From positions 1,085,001 through 1,149,000 of the forward strand of contig NZ_CP113864.1 in NCBI RefSeq assembly GCF_026914285.1: a stretch of 64,000 nt of DNA. Reading direction: 5' to 3'. This DNA comes from Caldicellulosiruptor naganoensis. GTDB taxonomy: Bacteria; Bacillota; Thermoanaerobacteria; Caldicellulosiruptorales; Caldicellulosiruptoraceae. Below are positions 48,166-58,761 of this stretch, in pieces. Each line of letters starts with the position of its first letter. Position 1 is the first letter of the stretch. Both the position numbers and the translations under genes were made by a program. The notes beneath the pieces are model-generated. The model searched no databases, was not told the DNA's origin, and was given only the letters and a program-made list of their open reading frames with translations.

Positions 48166-49275
48166 ATGATAAAGGCGATATTGCAATCTAAAAACTTTAA
48201 GGTATTTTCTACTGTCCTTTTTTTAATTTCAATTTTTACTTTCTTTTTGACAGGGTGCAGAGAAGAAAATGCTGAAGATGTGTACTCATCAACTGTAGAG
48301 GTATCGACTATTGATATAAACACTGAGATTGCTGGGAGAGTAGAGAAAATCTTTATTGAAGAAGGCTCTAAGGTTAAAAAAGGTGATATAATAGCAAAGA
48401 TTGATTCAAACCTTTATGAAATTCAAAAAAATATAGCACAGGCAAACCTTGAAGTTGCTAAATTGTCTGCGGATATCGCTGAGCAAAATTGGGAATTAGC
48501 AAAGCTAAAATATCAGCTTCTTTCTAGAAAACCATCGAAATACCAGATTAATCAGATAAAAGAAAATATTCTACAGCTACAAGATATAAAATCAGGAAAT
48601 GAAAATAACATTGAATTTTTAGAAGAGAACGTAAAAAATTTAGAAAAGATGAAAATGGCTAATTTGGACACAATAAAGCTATTATCAGAGCTAAAAATGC
48701 AATTAAATTCCCTAAAGGCTCAAAATAGTAGTGTGACACATCAGATTAATTCATTAGAAAACCAACTTGAAATGGTGAAAAACGAATCTGTTACAGATGA
48801 GGATAAAATGATTACTGAGATTTCTGTTGACATTGCAAAGAGAAACTATTTGCAAGCTCTCTCTTATGTAAATATGGCAGAGCAGAACTTAAAAATTGCT
48901 GATTTGAATCTGAGAAAGACCACAATTACCTCACCTGTTGATGGTATTGTTTTAACAAAAGGGGTTGACCAAGGACAGTTTGTTGGTATTGGTACGTTTA
49001 TAGCTCGAATAGGCTTAAGCGACTACTATCTTGAAATATATGTTCCTTCAGCACAGCTACAAAAACTTTCGCTTGGTAAGAAGGTTGAGATTATCTTAGA
49101 TAGCAACAAAAAAGCGTATGGTGAGATTGTGTTTATTTCTGATAAAGGAGAGTTTACACCAAGGAACGTAGAGACAAAAGAGGAAAAACAAAAAGTGGTT
49201 TTTATGGTCAAGATAAAAGTAACAAAAAACAAAGATATTTTAAAACCTGGAATGCTTGTTGACGTGAAAATTTAG
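48166..49275 (+). CDS. HlyD-type membrane fusion lipoprotein of an ABC efflux system
   Basis: 369 residues. N-terminal signal with a lipobox-like end (FFLTGC), a first lipoyl half EIAGRVEKIFIEEGSKVKKG, a central helical hairpin (about 85-225, coiled coil), the second lipoyl half (TITSPVDGIVLTKGVDQGQF) and a beta-barrel domain. This is an adaptor linking the ABC-2 pump to the envelope. ATG 48166 with GGGGAGGAG upstream, 4 nt after the tetR-like stop. Confidence 0.9.
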   Translation: MIKAILQSKNFKVFSTVLFLISIFTFFLTGCREENAEDVYSSTVEVSTIDINTEIAGRVEKIFIEEGSKVKKGDIIAKIDSNLYEIQKNIAQANLEVAKLSADIAEQNWELAKLKYQLLSRKPSKYQINQIKENILQLQDIKSGNENNIEFLEENVKNLEKMKMANLDTIKLLSELKMQLNSLKAQNSSVTHQINSLENQLEMVKNESVTDEDKMITEISVDIAKRNYLQALSYVNMAEQNLKIADLNLRKTTITSPVDGIVLTKGVDQGQFVGIGTFIARIGLSDYYLEIYVPSAQLQKLSLGKKVEIILDSNKKAYGEIVFISDKGEFTPRNVETKEEKQKVVFMVKIKVTKNKDILKPGMLVDVKI

Positions 49276-49302
49276 TTTTTTAAAAATTTGAGGTGATGAT
49301 AG

Positions 49303-50025
49303 GTGGAATATGCAATCAAGGTAGAAGGGCTTACAAAAAAGTTTGGGGAGCTTGTTGCGGTAAATGACATATCATTTAGTATTCCCAAAGGTAGCATCTT
49401 TGCCTTGCTTGGGCCAAATGGGTCTGGGAAGACAACCACAATTAAAATAATTTGCGGTGTTTTAAGAGCTACAAAAGGATATGTAGAAGTACTTGGAAAG
49501 GATGTCTCAAAATATCCAGAACAAGTAAAGCAAAATATAGGCTATGTCTCTCAAAAGTTTAGTCTATATGAGGATTTAACAATTGTAGAGAACATTGAAT
49601 TTTATGGTGCGATATATGGCCTTTCTAAGGATGAGATTGAAGAGAAAAAGGCAAAGCTACTTAAATTTTTTGGTTTTGAAGGCAGAGAAAAATCGCTTGT
49701 CGGCACGCTTTCTGGCGGAATGAAACAAAAACTTGCCTTTGCTTGTGCAACACTTCACACTCCACAAATCTTAATCTTAGATGAGCCAACAGCTGGAGTT
49801 GACCCTATCTCAAGGAAAGAGTATTGGGAGATGATAAGAATTTTTGCAAAGTCGGGCGTTACAGTATTAGTAACCACCCATTATATGGATGAGGCTGAGA
49901 GGTGTGACTATGTTGCTTTTATGTTCAATGGGATTTTGAAAGAGGTAGACACACCTGCAAATGTCAAGACAAAGTATTCGTCACATAGTATTGAAGATGT
50001 GTTTGTGAAGGTATTCTCACAGTAA
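49303..50025 (+). CDS. ABC transporter ATP-binding protein
   Basis: 240 residues. Walker A GPNGSGKTTT (about 34-43), Q-loop in VSQKFSLY, signature LSGGMKQKLAF, Walker B ILILDEPTAGVDP and switch His in VTTHYMDEA. It powers drug or lipid export with the next gene. GTG 49303 with GAGGTGA 7 nt upstream. Confidence 0.95.
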   Translation: MEYAIKVEGLTKKFGELVAVNDISFSIPKGSIFALLGPNGSGKTTTIKIICGVLRATKGYVEVLGKDVSKYPEQVKQNIGYVSQKFSLYEDLTIVENIEFYGAIYGLSKDEIEEKKAKLLKFFGFEGREKSLVGTLSGGMKQKLAFACATLHTPQILILDEPTAGVDPISRKEYWEMIRIFAKSGVTVLVTTHYMDEAERCDYVAFMFNGILKEVDTPANVKTKYSSHSIEDVFVKVFSQ

Positions 50026-50057
50026 AAAGATTGCTTAAGATAGAGGTGAGATTTAAA

Positions 50058-51168
50058 ATGAATGGTTTCTCAATAAGAAGATTTGTTGCCATTGCGAAAA
50101 AGGAGTTTATTCAAATTAAAAGAGATAAGGCAAGTTTTGTTATAGCATTTGTGGCACCATTTATTATGCTTATGCTCTTTGGCTATGCTGTCAAGATAGA
50201 TGTCGAAAATGTGAGCATAGGAATACTTGATATGGCAAAAACTCAGGAGAGTAGAGAACTTATAAAAAAGCTTCAAAATACAAGGTATTTTAAGCCAACT
50301 TTTTTTGCACAAAATCAGGTAGAGATAGAAAGTAGTCTTGACAGTGGTAAAATTAAAGCTGCTTTGATTATCCCTTCTGACTTTACAAAACTTCTTAAAC
50401 AAAACAAAAGTCCTGAGGTACTTTTCATAGTAGATGGGACAGACCCAACAATTGCAAAGACAGTATTTTCAAGTGGTATTTTAACAATGCAAAACTTTGG
50501 TCAGAAAAGTTATTTTGCAAGACCTACTGTTGATGTCAGAACACGGGTAAAATACAACCCTTCTATGAAAAGTGAACTTTTTACAATTCCTGGCCTTATG
50601 GGGCTCATTATGCAAAATATAACTATAATACTTACAGCCTTTGCAATTGTAAGAGAAAGAGAAAAAGGTACAATGGAACAGTTAATAGTAACTCCAATAA
50701 AATCTATCGAGCTAATTTTAGCGAAACTTGTTCCTTATACATTTCTTGGGACTGGGTGACTTTTTAGTTGCGCTCCTGTTTGGAATACTCTGGTTTAATG
50801 TACCTGTGAGAGGCAATATTCTTTTGCTGTTTATCTTGGGGATGGAATTTGTCATTTGTGCGCTCATGATAGGAATGCTCATATCTTCTGTCTCAAAAAC
50901 ACAGCTTCAGGCAATGCAGCTTGCACTTTTGTTTTTGTTGCCAAGTGTGCTGCTTTCAGGTTTTATGTTCCCCCGCGAAGCAATGCCAGCTGTGATAAGG
51001 TTTATAGGTAATTTTATTCCTCTTACTTACTTTTTGATAATATTAAGAGGGATCATTCTCAAAGGTGTCGGGATAGAATATCTGTGGGATGAGGTCTTGG
51101 TGTTAATATTTTTAGGGCTTGTACTTCTTTTTATTTCAATAAAGAGATTTTCAAAGAGGCTTGACTGA
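50058..51168 (+). pseudogene. ABC-2 type permease, single frameshift
   Basis: About 370 residues over two frames (to 50759 and from about 50728). N-terminal membrane helix FVIAFVAPFIMLMLFGYAV, a large outside domain, then ITIILTAFAIVREREKGTMEQL, the family EREKGT motif. The break is in TTTCTTGGGACTGGGTGA (about 50742-50759): dropping one A gives YTFLGLGDFLVALLFG and continues to the end. All other parts look intact, so a sequencing error or very recent mutation is likely. ATG 50058 with GAGGTGAG upstream. Confidence 0.85.
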
Positions 51169-51265
51169 TTTAAGCATCTTGGAAAAATTGAAAATCTTTT
51201 TGGTTGACATCTGGTGGGAGTTTAGCTTAAAATATTATAATGTAAAGAAGAATTTATAAGCTTTT

Positions 51266-51352
51266 GCGGATGTGGCGGAATTGGCAGACGCGCAAGACTC
51301 AGGATCTTGTGGGGCTCTCCCCATGGGGGTTCAAATCCCCCCATCCGCACCA
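51266..51352 (+). tRNA. tRNA-Leu (anticodon CAG)
   Basis: GCGGATG pairs with CATCCGC, loop CTCAGGA gives CAG, long variable arm, encoded CCA. TTGACA at about 51204-51209 with TAAAAT 18 bp later gives a promoter like those of the other tRNA-Leu genes. Confidence 0.96.
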
Positions 51353-51374
51353 GATGAGAAAATATAAAAAATGA

Positions 51375-51413
51375 CCTCACCAGGGAACAAAGCTGGTGAG
51401 GTTTTTATTTTTT
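51375..51413. terminator. Terminator between tRNA-Leu(CAG) and gltX
   Basis: CCTCACCAG (51375-51383) pairs with CTGGTGAGG (51393-51401), then TTTTTATTTTTT. It faces the tRNA; gltX ends 60 bp further. Confidence 0.9.
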
Positions 51414-51471
51414 GGAGTGATAAAAATAACTATTACTACCATGCAAAACATTTACCAAAGCCAATTTTATT

Positions 51472-52920
51472 CTACTTATTCAAAAATTTTTCACAAGTTC
51501 TCTCTATTCTTTTTACAACCTCTTTCTTACCAAGTACCTCCATCATCTCAAAAAGCCCGGGAGTGACTGTTCTTCCACTTATACAAACTCTAATTGTATG
51601 AATAATGTTTGCCGCCTTTACATTTAAGCTTTCGGCTTTTTTACGAACAAGACTTTCAATCTCAGGAGCTGAAAAAGGTTCTAAGTTTTTTAGCTCATCT
51701 GAAAGAGATTTAACGATATTGAGATTTTCAGGTGTTAGGTATTTTTCAACTCCTTTTTGATCATATTCGTAGCTATCATCAAAAAAGTATGTGCTTGCAT
51801 CCACAACCTCGACTAAAGTCTTTACCTTTTCACGAACAAGTTTCAAAGCAGATTTTACATACTCTTTGTCAAACCTCTCAATTTCGATGCCTTTTTTAGA
51901 GTAGAAATATTTCATTCTTTCATACAAGTCTTCAATATGAATCTCTTTCAGATAATGACCATTTATCCATGTGAGCTTATTTATATCATATATAGCAGCA
52001 TTTTTGGACACTTTCTCAAGCTCAAATTTTTCAATAGCTTCATCAAGTCCAATTATTGTTCTATCTTCTCCAGGTGACCAGCCGAGCAACAAAAGATAAT
52101 TCACAATAGCCTCTTTTAAATAACCATTTTCAAAAAACTCTTCCACAGAAGTTGCACCATGGCGTTTGCTCAATTTGCTTCTATCTGGCGCTAAAATCAT
52201 TGGAACATGAGCAAATTGGGGCGGGGTTAGATTTAAAGCCTGATAAATAATAAGCTGTTTTGGCGTGTTTGAAAGATGTTCTTCAGCTCTTATTACATGT
52301 GAGATTTTCATAAAATAGTCGTCAACCACACATACAAAGTTATACGTTGGATTGCCGTCTGATTTTAATATTATAAAATCATCCAACTGGTCATTTGAAA
52401 ACTCAACATCTCCTCGAATTATGTCATGGACTACTGTAACACCATCTTGTGGTGCCTTTATTCTGACAACTGCCTTTTCACCATTTTTTATTCTTCTTTT
52501 TGCTTCCTCTAAACTTATATTTCTGCATTTTTTGCTGTATTTGTAAGATACCTTATTTTGCTTTGCAATTTCCCTTTCCTTTTCAATCTCTTCTTGGGAG
52601 CAAAAACAGTAGTAAGCCTTACCTTCTTCTAATAGTTTATTGATGTACTCCATATAAATGTCTTTCCTTTGAGATTGGAAATATGGTCCAAACTCTCCAC
52701 CAATGTCAGGTCCTTCATCCCATTCAATTCCAAGCCATCTCAAACTTCTCATAATACCTTCTGCCCACTCTTCTCTTGACCTCTCAAGGTCGGTGTCTTC
52801 TATACGCAAAATAAATTTTCCATTGTGTTTTTTGGCAAATAGATAGTTAAAAAGTGCTGTCCTTGCACCGCCTATGTGAAGCTGACCTGTTGGACTTGGT
52901 GCAAATCTGACTCTTACCAT
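51472..52920 (-). CDS. gltX: Glutamyl-tRNA synthetase
   Basis: 482 residues. Class I synthetase charging tRNA-Glu. FAPSPTGQLHIGGARTALFN at the start holds the HIGH-type motif (HIGG), LRIEDTDLERS binds Glu, and DRSKLSKRHGATSV is the KMSKS loop. The C-terminal anticodon-binding helical domain is complete. Its promoter is in the 465-bp gap downstream in plus coordinates. Confidence 0.96.
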   Translation of the reverse strand: MVRVRFAPSPTGQLHIGGARTALFNYLFAKKHNGKFILRIEDTDLERSREEWAEGIMRSLRWLGIEWDEGPDIGGEFGPYFQSQRKDIYMEYINKLLEEGKAYYCFCSQEEIEKEREIAKQNKVSYKYSKKCRNISLEEAKRRIKNGEKAVVRIKAPQDGVTVVHDIIRGDVEFSNDQLDDFIILKSDGNPTYNFVCVVDDYFMKISHVIRAEEHLSNTPKQLIIYQALNLTPPQFAHVPMILAPDRSKLSKRHGATSVEEFFENGYLKEAIVNYLLLLGWSPGEDRTIIGLDEAIEKFELEKVSKNAAIYDINKLTWINGHYLKEIHIEDLYERMKYFYSKKGIEIERFDKEYVKSALKLVREKVKTLVEVVDASTYFFDDSYEYDQKGVEKYLTPENLNIVKSLSDELKNLEPFSAPEIESLVRKKAESLNVKAANIIHTIRVCISGRTVTPGLFEMMEVLGKKEVVKRIERTCEKFLNK

Positions 52921-53386
52921 CTTTTTACTCCTTTCATGCTAAGTTGCGTTTTGATTTGGTATTATAAGTTGTTTAGTTTATAACAGATTGTATTATAACA
53001 CAAAAATGCTGTTGAGAGAGCTGATTTTTTGAGAAAGAAAATAAATATTTTTTACTTTCAATTTCATAAACTGCACAGAAATTCAAAGAAATAAAGAGCA
53101 AATTAAAGCGTGTAGGGGAGCTAGATTTAAAAAATGAAGAGTAAAAAAAAGCGAAAAATGGATGTTGACATAGTATGAAATGTTTGGATAAAATATTAGC
53201 ATAAAATTAAGTCCAGAAAGTGGACAAATAAGAAGATTTAGTTTATGTATCAAGGAAGCAAGAAAATATTACAAATATGAGGAAAGTGACCAGACTGTTT
53301 AGATGTTTTAAATGATTGATAACGCTCATATTGAGCGTTCTGCAAAAAGCTAAATTAAATTTTAAAATTTGGAGGAGGAAAGTGTA
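52921..53386. other. Divergent intergenic region with promoter and palindrome
   Basis: No gene on either strand. TTGACA (53165-53170), 18-bp spacer, TAAAAT (53189-53194) faces right. A perfect palindrome AACGCTCA-TAT-TGAGCGTT (53321-53339) lies 48 bp before the next start codon and could be an operator or RNA hairpin. GGAGGAGG (53371-53378) is the ribosome binding site for ATG 53387. Confidence 0.6.
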
Positions 53387-55807
53387 ATGAATGCAAGAAA
53401 TAAGAAGTTTTTAAGTATGATTTTAGCAATGTTTTTGGTACTCCAATTTTTACCGTTCAATATGTTTGCTGCTGATGGTGAAGTTCAGATGTCTGGACGG
53501 GAAGCTGTTGATTATGCTTTGTTTTCTGCAAGTCGAGAGAGCGCATAATTACTGAATGGTTCAAGAATCAGCATAAAGGGTGATGTGCATACTAATGCGG
53601 ACTTTGTGTGTCAAGGTTCAGAGCTTGTTATTGACGGTGTATGTGAAGCTTCAGGTAAAGTGAGTGCAAAGAATGCAAAAGCTTTAATAACCAAAGAAAT
53701 TGAATGTGCACCCATTATTGATATGTCAGATTATACTACTGAGATTAAAACAATAGCAAGTGAAAATACTGAGGTATTTGAAGCTGACCAGAAATACCAT
53801 GGGAACAGTATAGTATTCGAGAAATCTATCATTGCTAATGGGAGTATTTTTGTAAATGGTTCGAAATTTACAACTAATGACTATATAATAGCAACGAAAG
53901 ATATTTCAATTAATGTGGTGAAAAGTGAAATTGGCTTTAAAGATGGGAGTGTTATTTGTTCTGAAACAGGTAATATTACATTTAATGATTCTGGGTTAAT
54001 ATAAAGGGTATCATTTATGCGCCCAAAGGAACTGTTACTATTTATTCGGGAATATTTACTTTGAAAGGAAAGATATTGGGAAATAAAATAATTTTTAGAG
54101 GAAGTACTTTAAATGTACAGAGTAGCAAAGAGGATATAGATTTAATTTACAGAGAAACAGATATAATTTTTGATCAAATTCGAAATGAATATGAATGCAA
54201 TATTGAACATAAAATATCATTTACGATAGTGGACAAGTTTGGCAAACCAGTACCGAATGTTATCTGTTCAATAAGTGTTACAGGCAATGCAACTGCACCA
54301 AGTTCTGTTACGACCAATAGTGATGGAAAAGCAACTATTGTTATTTCGGATAGTATGAATGAATCAATTACGCTAACAATAAGATTAATGGTAGTTTTGA
54401 AAATGAACTTATTGGGTGGCAAACGGACGGAGATGGGAGAGTAACAACTGGGCTTGGCTTTGTAAAGCCGACAGATGGAGCAAGATGGGGATTATTTCAA
54501 CAGGTTTAGGCTATACGTTAGAACATGGTGAGCTAAAGCAAAGAATATTTATACCTGAATATGCCAACAAGTTAATATTTGATTGGAATGTTTTATCAGA
54601 AGAATTTTTAGAATGGATAGGTTCACGCTACGATGATCCATTTGTTGTAACAATAACCTTAGAGGGTGAAAATGGGCAGGAGGTTAAGATTTTAGATTTG
54701 GACATAAATAAAATAGCTTCAATGTTTAATGCGACAGAAACTAACGGTGGGAATTTAATAAATGTTTCACCTGAGATAGTGTTTGATAAAGGCGATGTAT
54801 GGATGACAGACTGGCAGACCACAGAATTTGATGTAACACCATTCAGAGGGCAGAATGCAGTTTTGAAATTTAGCGTTAAAGATGCGGTTGATACCATATA
54901 TACGACAGCTGTGTTGATAGATAATATTAGATTTGATGTAAATTACGGATATTCAGGGCGACCAGTAGAAGTTGATCCACTGATGTTTAGCAAAGATTTT
55001 AGCAGGGGTATTTTTAATAACACAAAGGGAATAAGTTATATATTTTATGATCCAAAAAACTTTAAATCACAAGCAGAGTTTGCGAGAAAATGGGTTAGAT
55101 TTAAAAATGGATACAAGAGTATAGAACAGGTTAAAGCCATCCAAGTAGAAACAGAGGAAGTATTTGTGAGGGAATGGAATAATATGAGAGATGAAGGGAT
55201 TGACAACGTAATTTTGTTTTTTCACGGTAAGTATTATGCTATAGTGATAAATAATGATAGAGACATTGATGGTGATAAAAAAACAGATAAAGAAAACCTA
55301 ACAGTCAATCCAGACGGGAAGACACTACATGATGATTTAGCAACTGAAATAAGGAAATTAAAGGAAAAGAAAATAAAGGAACTAGTACTGCTAAGTTGCA
55401 ATAATGGTTTGCTTGATGCTATAGACACAAAAGCAACAATAAGTGAAAAAGATAAAAAATTAGTTACCCTTGGTAACGTGGCACAGGCATTTTTAGAAAC
55501 GCAGAATGTTGAGAAAGTAGAGGGGTTTGATGGTTCATTGAGTTTTTTCGGGGGCACATGTTTTCCAAGAATTGCTTTAGACCAGAGTTCTTTTTACGAA
55601 CAGCTCGAGCAATTAGAGAATTATAAAAGGCACAAAAATTTTCCAAGGCCGGTTGGACTCTCGTATAATCCTTTCGGAATAAAAGTATTACCTGTTGGGA
55701 AGGTCATATATTTTAAAGATAGAAATGGAAAGACGAAATGTTCATATAAGTGTGATAAATTTTTAGTAGAGATAGAGGTGATAGGTAATTATGATGGAAA
55801 AGAGTGA
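53387..55807 (+). pseudogene. Large secreted protein with Ig-like and caspase-like domains, broken
   Basis: About 800 residues if repaired. Signal peptide (MILAMFLVLQFLPFNMFA), a beta-rich region with ISIKGDVHTNADF and NIKGIIYAPKGTVTIY (bactofilin-like repeats), a Big-1-type Ig domain (DKFGKPVPNVICS ... TTNSDGKA), a jelly-roll-like domain (IFIPEYANKLIFDWNV), and a C-terminal domain with ILFFHGK and LVLLSCNNG, a His/Cys pair like clan CD peptidases. Lesions: TAA at 53546-53548, and single-base losses near 53998, 54384 and 54488. The frames join smoothly after each repair. Confidence 0.75.
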
Positions 55808-56308
55808 AAGCAAAAAAGGGATGGGTTGTTGGATAATATTAACAATCAGTGTAGGTATGTTTATTTTTTTGGTGGTATATATATCCTATTATACCTTTTG
55901 AAGTTAAAACTTATTATGTTGGTTGGATAGAGAGTGACAAAGAAATAGAAAAAATTATTTGGCGAGACGAGCTTATAGAAGACGAAGTTAGTATGTTATT
56001 AAGGTTAGGAGATGATAAAAATAAAAGCTATCGTATCCAGAAACTATTAGAAAAACTGAGAAAGGTGGATAGTAATAAATATAGATTGGCAATAGTCTAT
56101 GGTTCACGAATTAAAAGAATTAAGAAATCAATGGACAATATTTGTACTTTTGATGTGTTAGAATTTGAAAGAAATATACCTGAAAACAAAATTCATTATT
56201 ACTTAATAGACAGAAGAATCACTGCAACAAATTTTGATCTTTGGAGATAAGTATAATTGGTTATAGTGCCAAATTAGCATGCTGAATGTTATTATACAAA
56301 ATGTTGTA
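55672..56308 (+). repeat. Direct repeat, copy A (tail of the secreted gene plus next gene)
   Basis: About 640 bp closely matching 58762-59400 (copy B), starting at TTTCGGAATAAAAG in both. It carries the last 45 codons of the secreted protein gene and the small membrane protein gene. The RCC1 gene lies between the two copies, so one unit spans 3.09 kb. Confidence 0.85.
55791..56250 (+). pseudogene. Small membrane-anchored protein gene, copy A, frameshifted
   Basis: ATG 55791 gives 36 residues with one membrane helix (GCWIILTISVGMFIFLVVY) and a TGA at 55899. The following frame (IPFEVKTYYVGWIES ... FERNIPENKIHYYLIDRR) continues to 56250 without a start until 55993. One base separates the frames; a T7 run at about 55863-55870 is a possible slip site. 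Copy B has the same break. Its C-terminus is shorter and degraded compared with copy B. Function unknown; it overlaps the end of the secreted protein gene. Confidence 0.6.
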
Positions 56309-56359
56309 ATATAAAATATAAAAAGGTAAAACTATAATTAATTTTGGTAGAGGTGCAAA

Positions 56360-58591
56360 ATGAAAATGAGAAAAATAAAGTATGCAGTATTATTGTTTTT
56401 AATTTTTAGTTTTCTAAGTATGACCTTATCAAATGCAAATTCAAAGAATAAAGAAAACAGCAAAGAGTTGCAGGGAGAAAATTTTAAGGTTATTTCATCA
56501 GGTGCCGGGAGTCTTCACACGTTGGCAATTAAAGATGATGGAACAGTGTGGGCATGGGGATATAATGGTTTTGGGCAGCTTGGCAATGGCACATATAAAG
56601 ATTCGTGTATTCCTGTTCGTGTTAAGGGGCTCAAGGATGTGGTGGCAGTATCAGCAGGGACGTTTCATTCTTTGGCGTTAAAGAAGGATGGGAGTGTATG
56701 GATTTGGGGTCATACTAACTATGGACAGAGAAAAAGCGATGTATATAGAGATTTTACAACACCAGTGAAGGTAAAAGAACTAAAAAATATAGTTGCGATT
56801 GCAGCTGGGTGGGATTTTTCATTGGCTGTTGGTTCTGACGGAAGCGTTTGGGCATGGGGTATAAACAATCATGGGGAGCTTGGAATTGGGAGTTTAAAAC
56901 CATCAGCTGTTCCAGTAAAGGTGAAAGGGTTAAAAGATGTAGTAGCAGTTTCAGCAGGACTTTATCATTCATTGGCACTGAAACGTGATGGTACTGTTTG
57001 GAGTTGGGGATATAATGAAGATGGTGAGCTCGGGAACAGACCAACTGAAGATTATACTGTTTCTGTTCCTGTCCGTGTAAAGGGATTATCTGATGTTATA
57101 GCAATCTCAGCAGGTGGTTTTCATTCTATAGCACTAAATAAAGATGGCGCTGTTTGGATTTGGGGTGGAGGTATAATTGAGAAAAATGGGAAAATAGATA
57201 ATTCATATATTCCTGTACGTATAAGATGGTTAAATAAGGTTGTAGCTATTGCTGCCGGTTATCGTCATTCAATAGCATTGAAAGATGATGGGACAGTATG
57301 GGTATGGGGACATAATTCTTATGGTGTGCTTGGTAGTAATGTTGGTGAGCATTCATTTTTGCCTGTTCAGGTTAAGGGTTTAAAGAACGTTGTAGCAGTT
57401 GCCGCAGGCAGATTGCATTCAGTTGCTTTAACAAAAAATGGTACTATTTGGGCATGGGGGAATAATGCTTTTGGTCAGCTGGGAAGAGAGAATAATAGCT
57501 TTTCTTTAAATCTTCCATATAAAGTGAAATGGCTTGACAATGTTGTAGCAATTGCTGCGGGTGGTTCTCATACGTTAGCAATAAAAAGAGATGGAACAGT
57601 TTGGTCATGGGGTGCTAATAACAAAGGTCAGCTTGGTAACGGGACTTATAAATCTTCGTATATTCCTACGTGTGTAAAGGGACTGAATAATGCTGTGTTA
57701 GTGGAGGCTGGATCTCAACATTCATTAGCAGTAGATAAAGATGGCACTGTTTGGGTATGGGGATTTATTGAAAGTGTGTGGAGTGAAAAAAATACTAAAG
57801 ATATATTATCTCCACTACCAATAAAGATTGGAAAATTAAACGATATTACGGAAATAGCTGGTGGATTAGATTACATATTGGTTTTAAGAAAAGATGGGAA
57901 CATATGGGGGTGTGGTAATGATTTTTATTTTCGCAAATTTACCGACAGTTCAGTAAGTTCTGTGACTAAATTAATACGTTTAGATAATATAAAAAATGTG
58001 AGGTCAATTGCAGCAGGTTACTTTCATTCATTGGCTGTGAGAACTGATGGGACTGTTTGGTCATGGGGTGATACTAATTTAGATAATAAAAAGAAATATC
58101 TTAATTTTTCAGAAAAGCCAGTTAAAATAAAGGGATTGAGTGGAGTAGTAAAAGTAGCGGCTGGTAAATATCATTCTTTGGCTTTGAAAAAGGATGGTAC
58201 TGTTTGGAGTTGGGGATATAATGCTTATGGTCAGCTTGGGAATGGGACAAGAGAGACATCTTTTGTTCCTGTACGTGTGAAAGGTCTAAACAATGTAGTA
58301 GCAATTGCTGCAGGGGATTACCATTCAATGGCACTGAAAAAAGATGGAACTGTTTGGGTATGGGGTTCAAACATTAGAGGGCAGCTTGGTAGAAGAAATA
58401 TAGAATTTTCAACAATTCCTTTAAAAGTAGAAAAGCTTGACAATGTTGTGGCAATTGCTGCAGGAGATACTCATTCAGTAGCGCTTAAAAAAGATGGAAC
58501 AGTATGGGTGTGGGGGATTGAATGTGACAGAGATCTTAGCAAAGAGATTCTTTCCTCTTCATCTATTCCGGTACAAATAAAATTCAGATGA
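56360..58591 (+). CDS. Secreted RCC1-repeat protein (14 repeats)
   Basis: 743 residues. Signal peptide (YAVLLFLIFSFLSMTLSNA, about 8-26), then fourteen repeats of about 50 residues built on HSLALKKDGTVWxWGxNxxG, counted from the WG motifs. Fourteen repeats suit two seven-bladed propellers. No catalytic domain follows. Propellers of this family bind proteins; in secreted bacterial forms the partner is unknown. ATG 56360 has GAGGTG 6 nt upstream. The gene lies between two direct repeats. Confidence 0.9.
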   Translation: MKMRKIKYAVLLFLIFSFLSMTLSNANSKNKENSKELQGENFKVISSGAGSLHTLAIKDDGTVWAWGYNGFGQLGNGTYKDSCIPVRVKGLKDVVAVSAGTFHSLALKKDGSVWIWGHTNYGQRKSDVYRDFTTPVKVKELKNIVAIAAGWDFSLAVGSDGSVWAWGINNHGELGIGSLKPSAVPVKVKGLKDVVAVSAGLYHSLALKRDGTVWSWGYNEDGELGNRPTEDYTVSVPVRVKGLSDVIAISAGGFHSIALNKDGAVWIWGGGIIEKNGKIDNSYIPVRIRWLNKVVAIAAGYRHSIALKDDGTVWVWGHNSYGVLGSNVGEHSFLPVQVKGLKNVVAVAAGRLHSVALTKNGTIWAWGNNAFGQLGRENNSFSLNLPYKVKWLDNVVAIAAGGSHTLAIKRDGTVWSWGANNKGQLGNGTYKSSYIPTCVKGLNNAVLVEAGSQHSLAVDKDGTVWVWGFIESVWSEKNTKDILSPLPIKIGKLNDITEIAGGLDYILVLRKDGNIWGCGNDFYFRKFTDSSVSSVTKLIRLDNIKNVRSIAAGYFHSLAVRTDGTVWSWGDTNLDNKKKYLNFSEKPVKIKGLSGVVKVAAGKYHSLALKKDGTVWSWGYNAYGQLGNGTRETSFVPVRVKGLNNVVAIAAGDYHSMALKKDGTVWVWGSNIRGQLGRRNIEFSTIPLKVEKLDNVVAIAAGDTHSVALKKDGTVWVWGIECDRDLSKEILSSSSIPVQIKFR

Positions 58592-58761
58592 AGATTGAGT
58601 ATTAGACTATAAATAATTTTGTATAATAGACAAACAGCAGAATGTCAAGAGGTAGGGGATATAATATACCAAATAAAAATAACATTCAAATTTTACTTAA
58701 TTCAGCTTTTAAGAAGTATTTAGCTTAACTTATTGGTATTAGTAAGTGTTTTATTTATGGT

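Noticed and set aside
50296-50318. Additional TTTTGCACAAAAT-like site inside the ABC permease gene
   Set aside because: It lies in a conserved coding frame outside the element and is probably chance.
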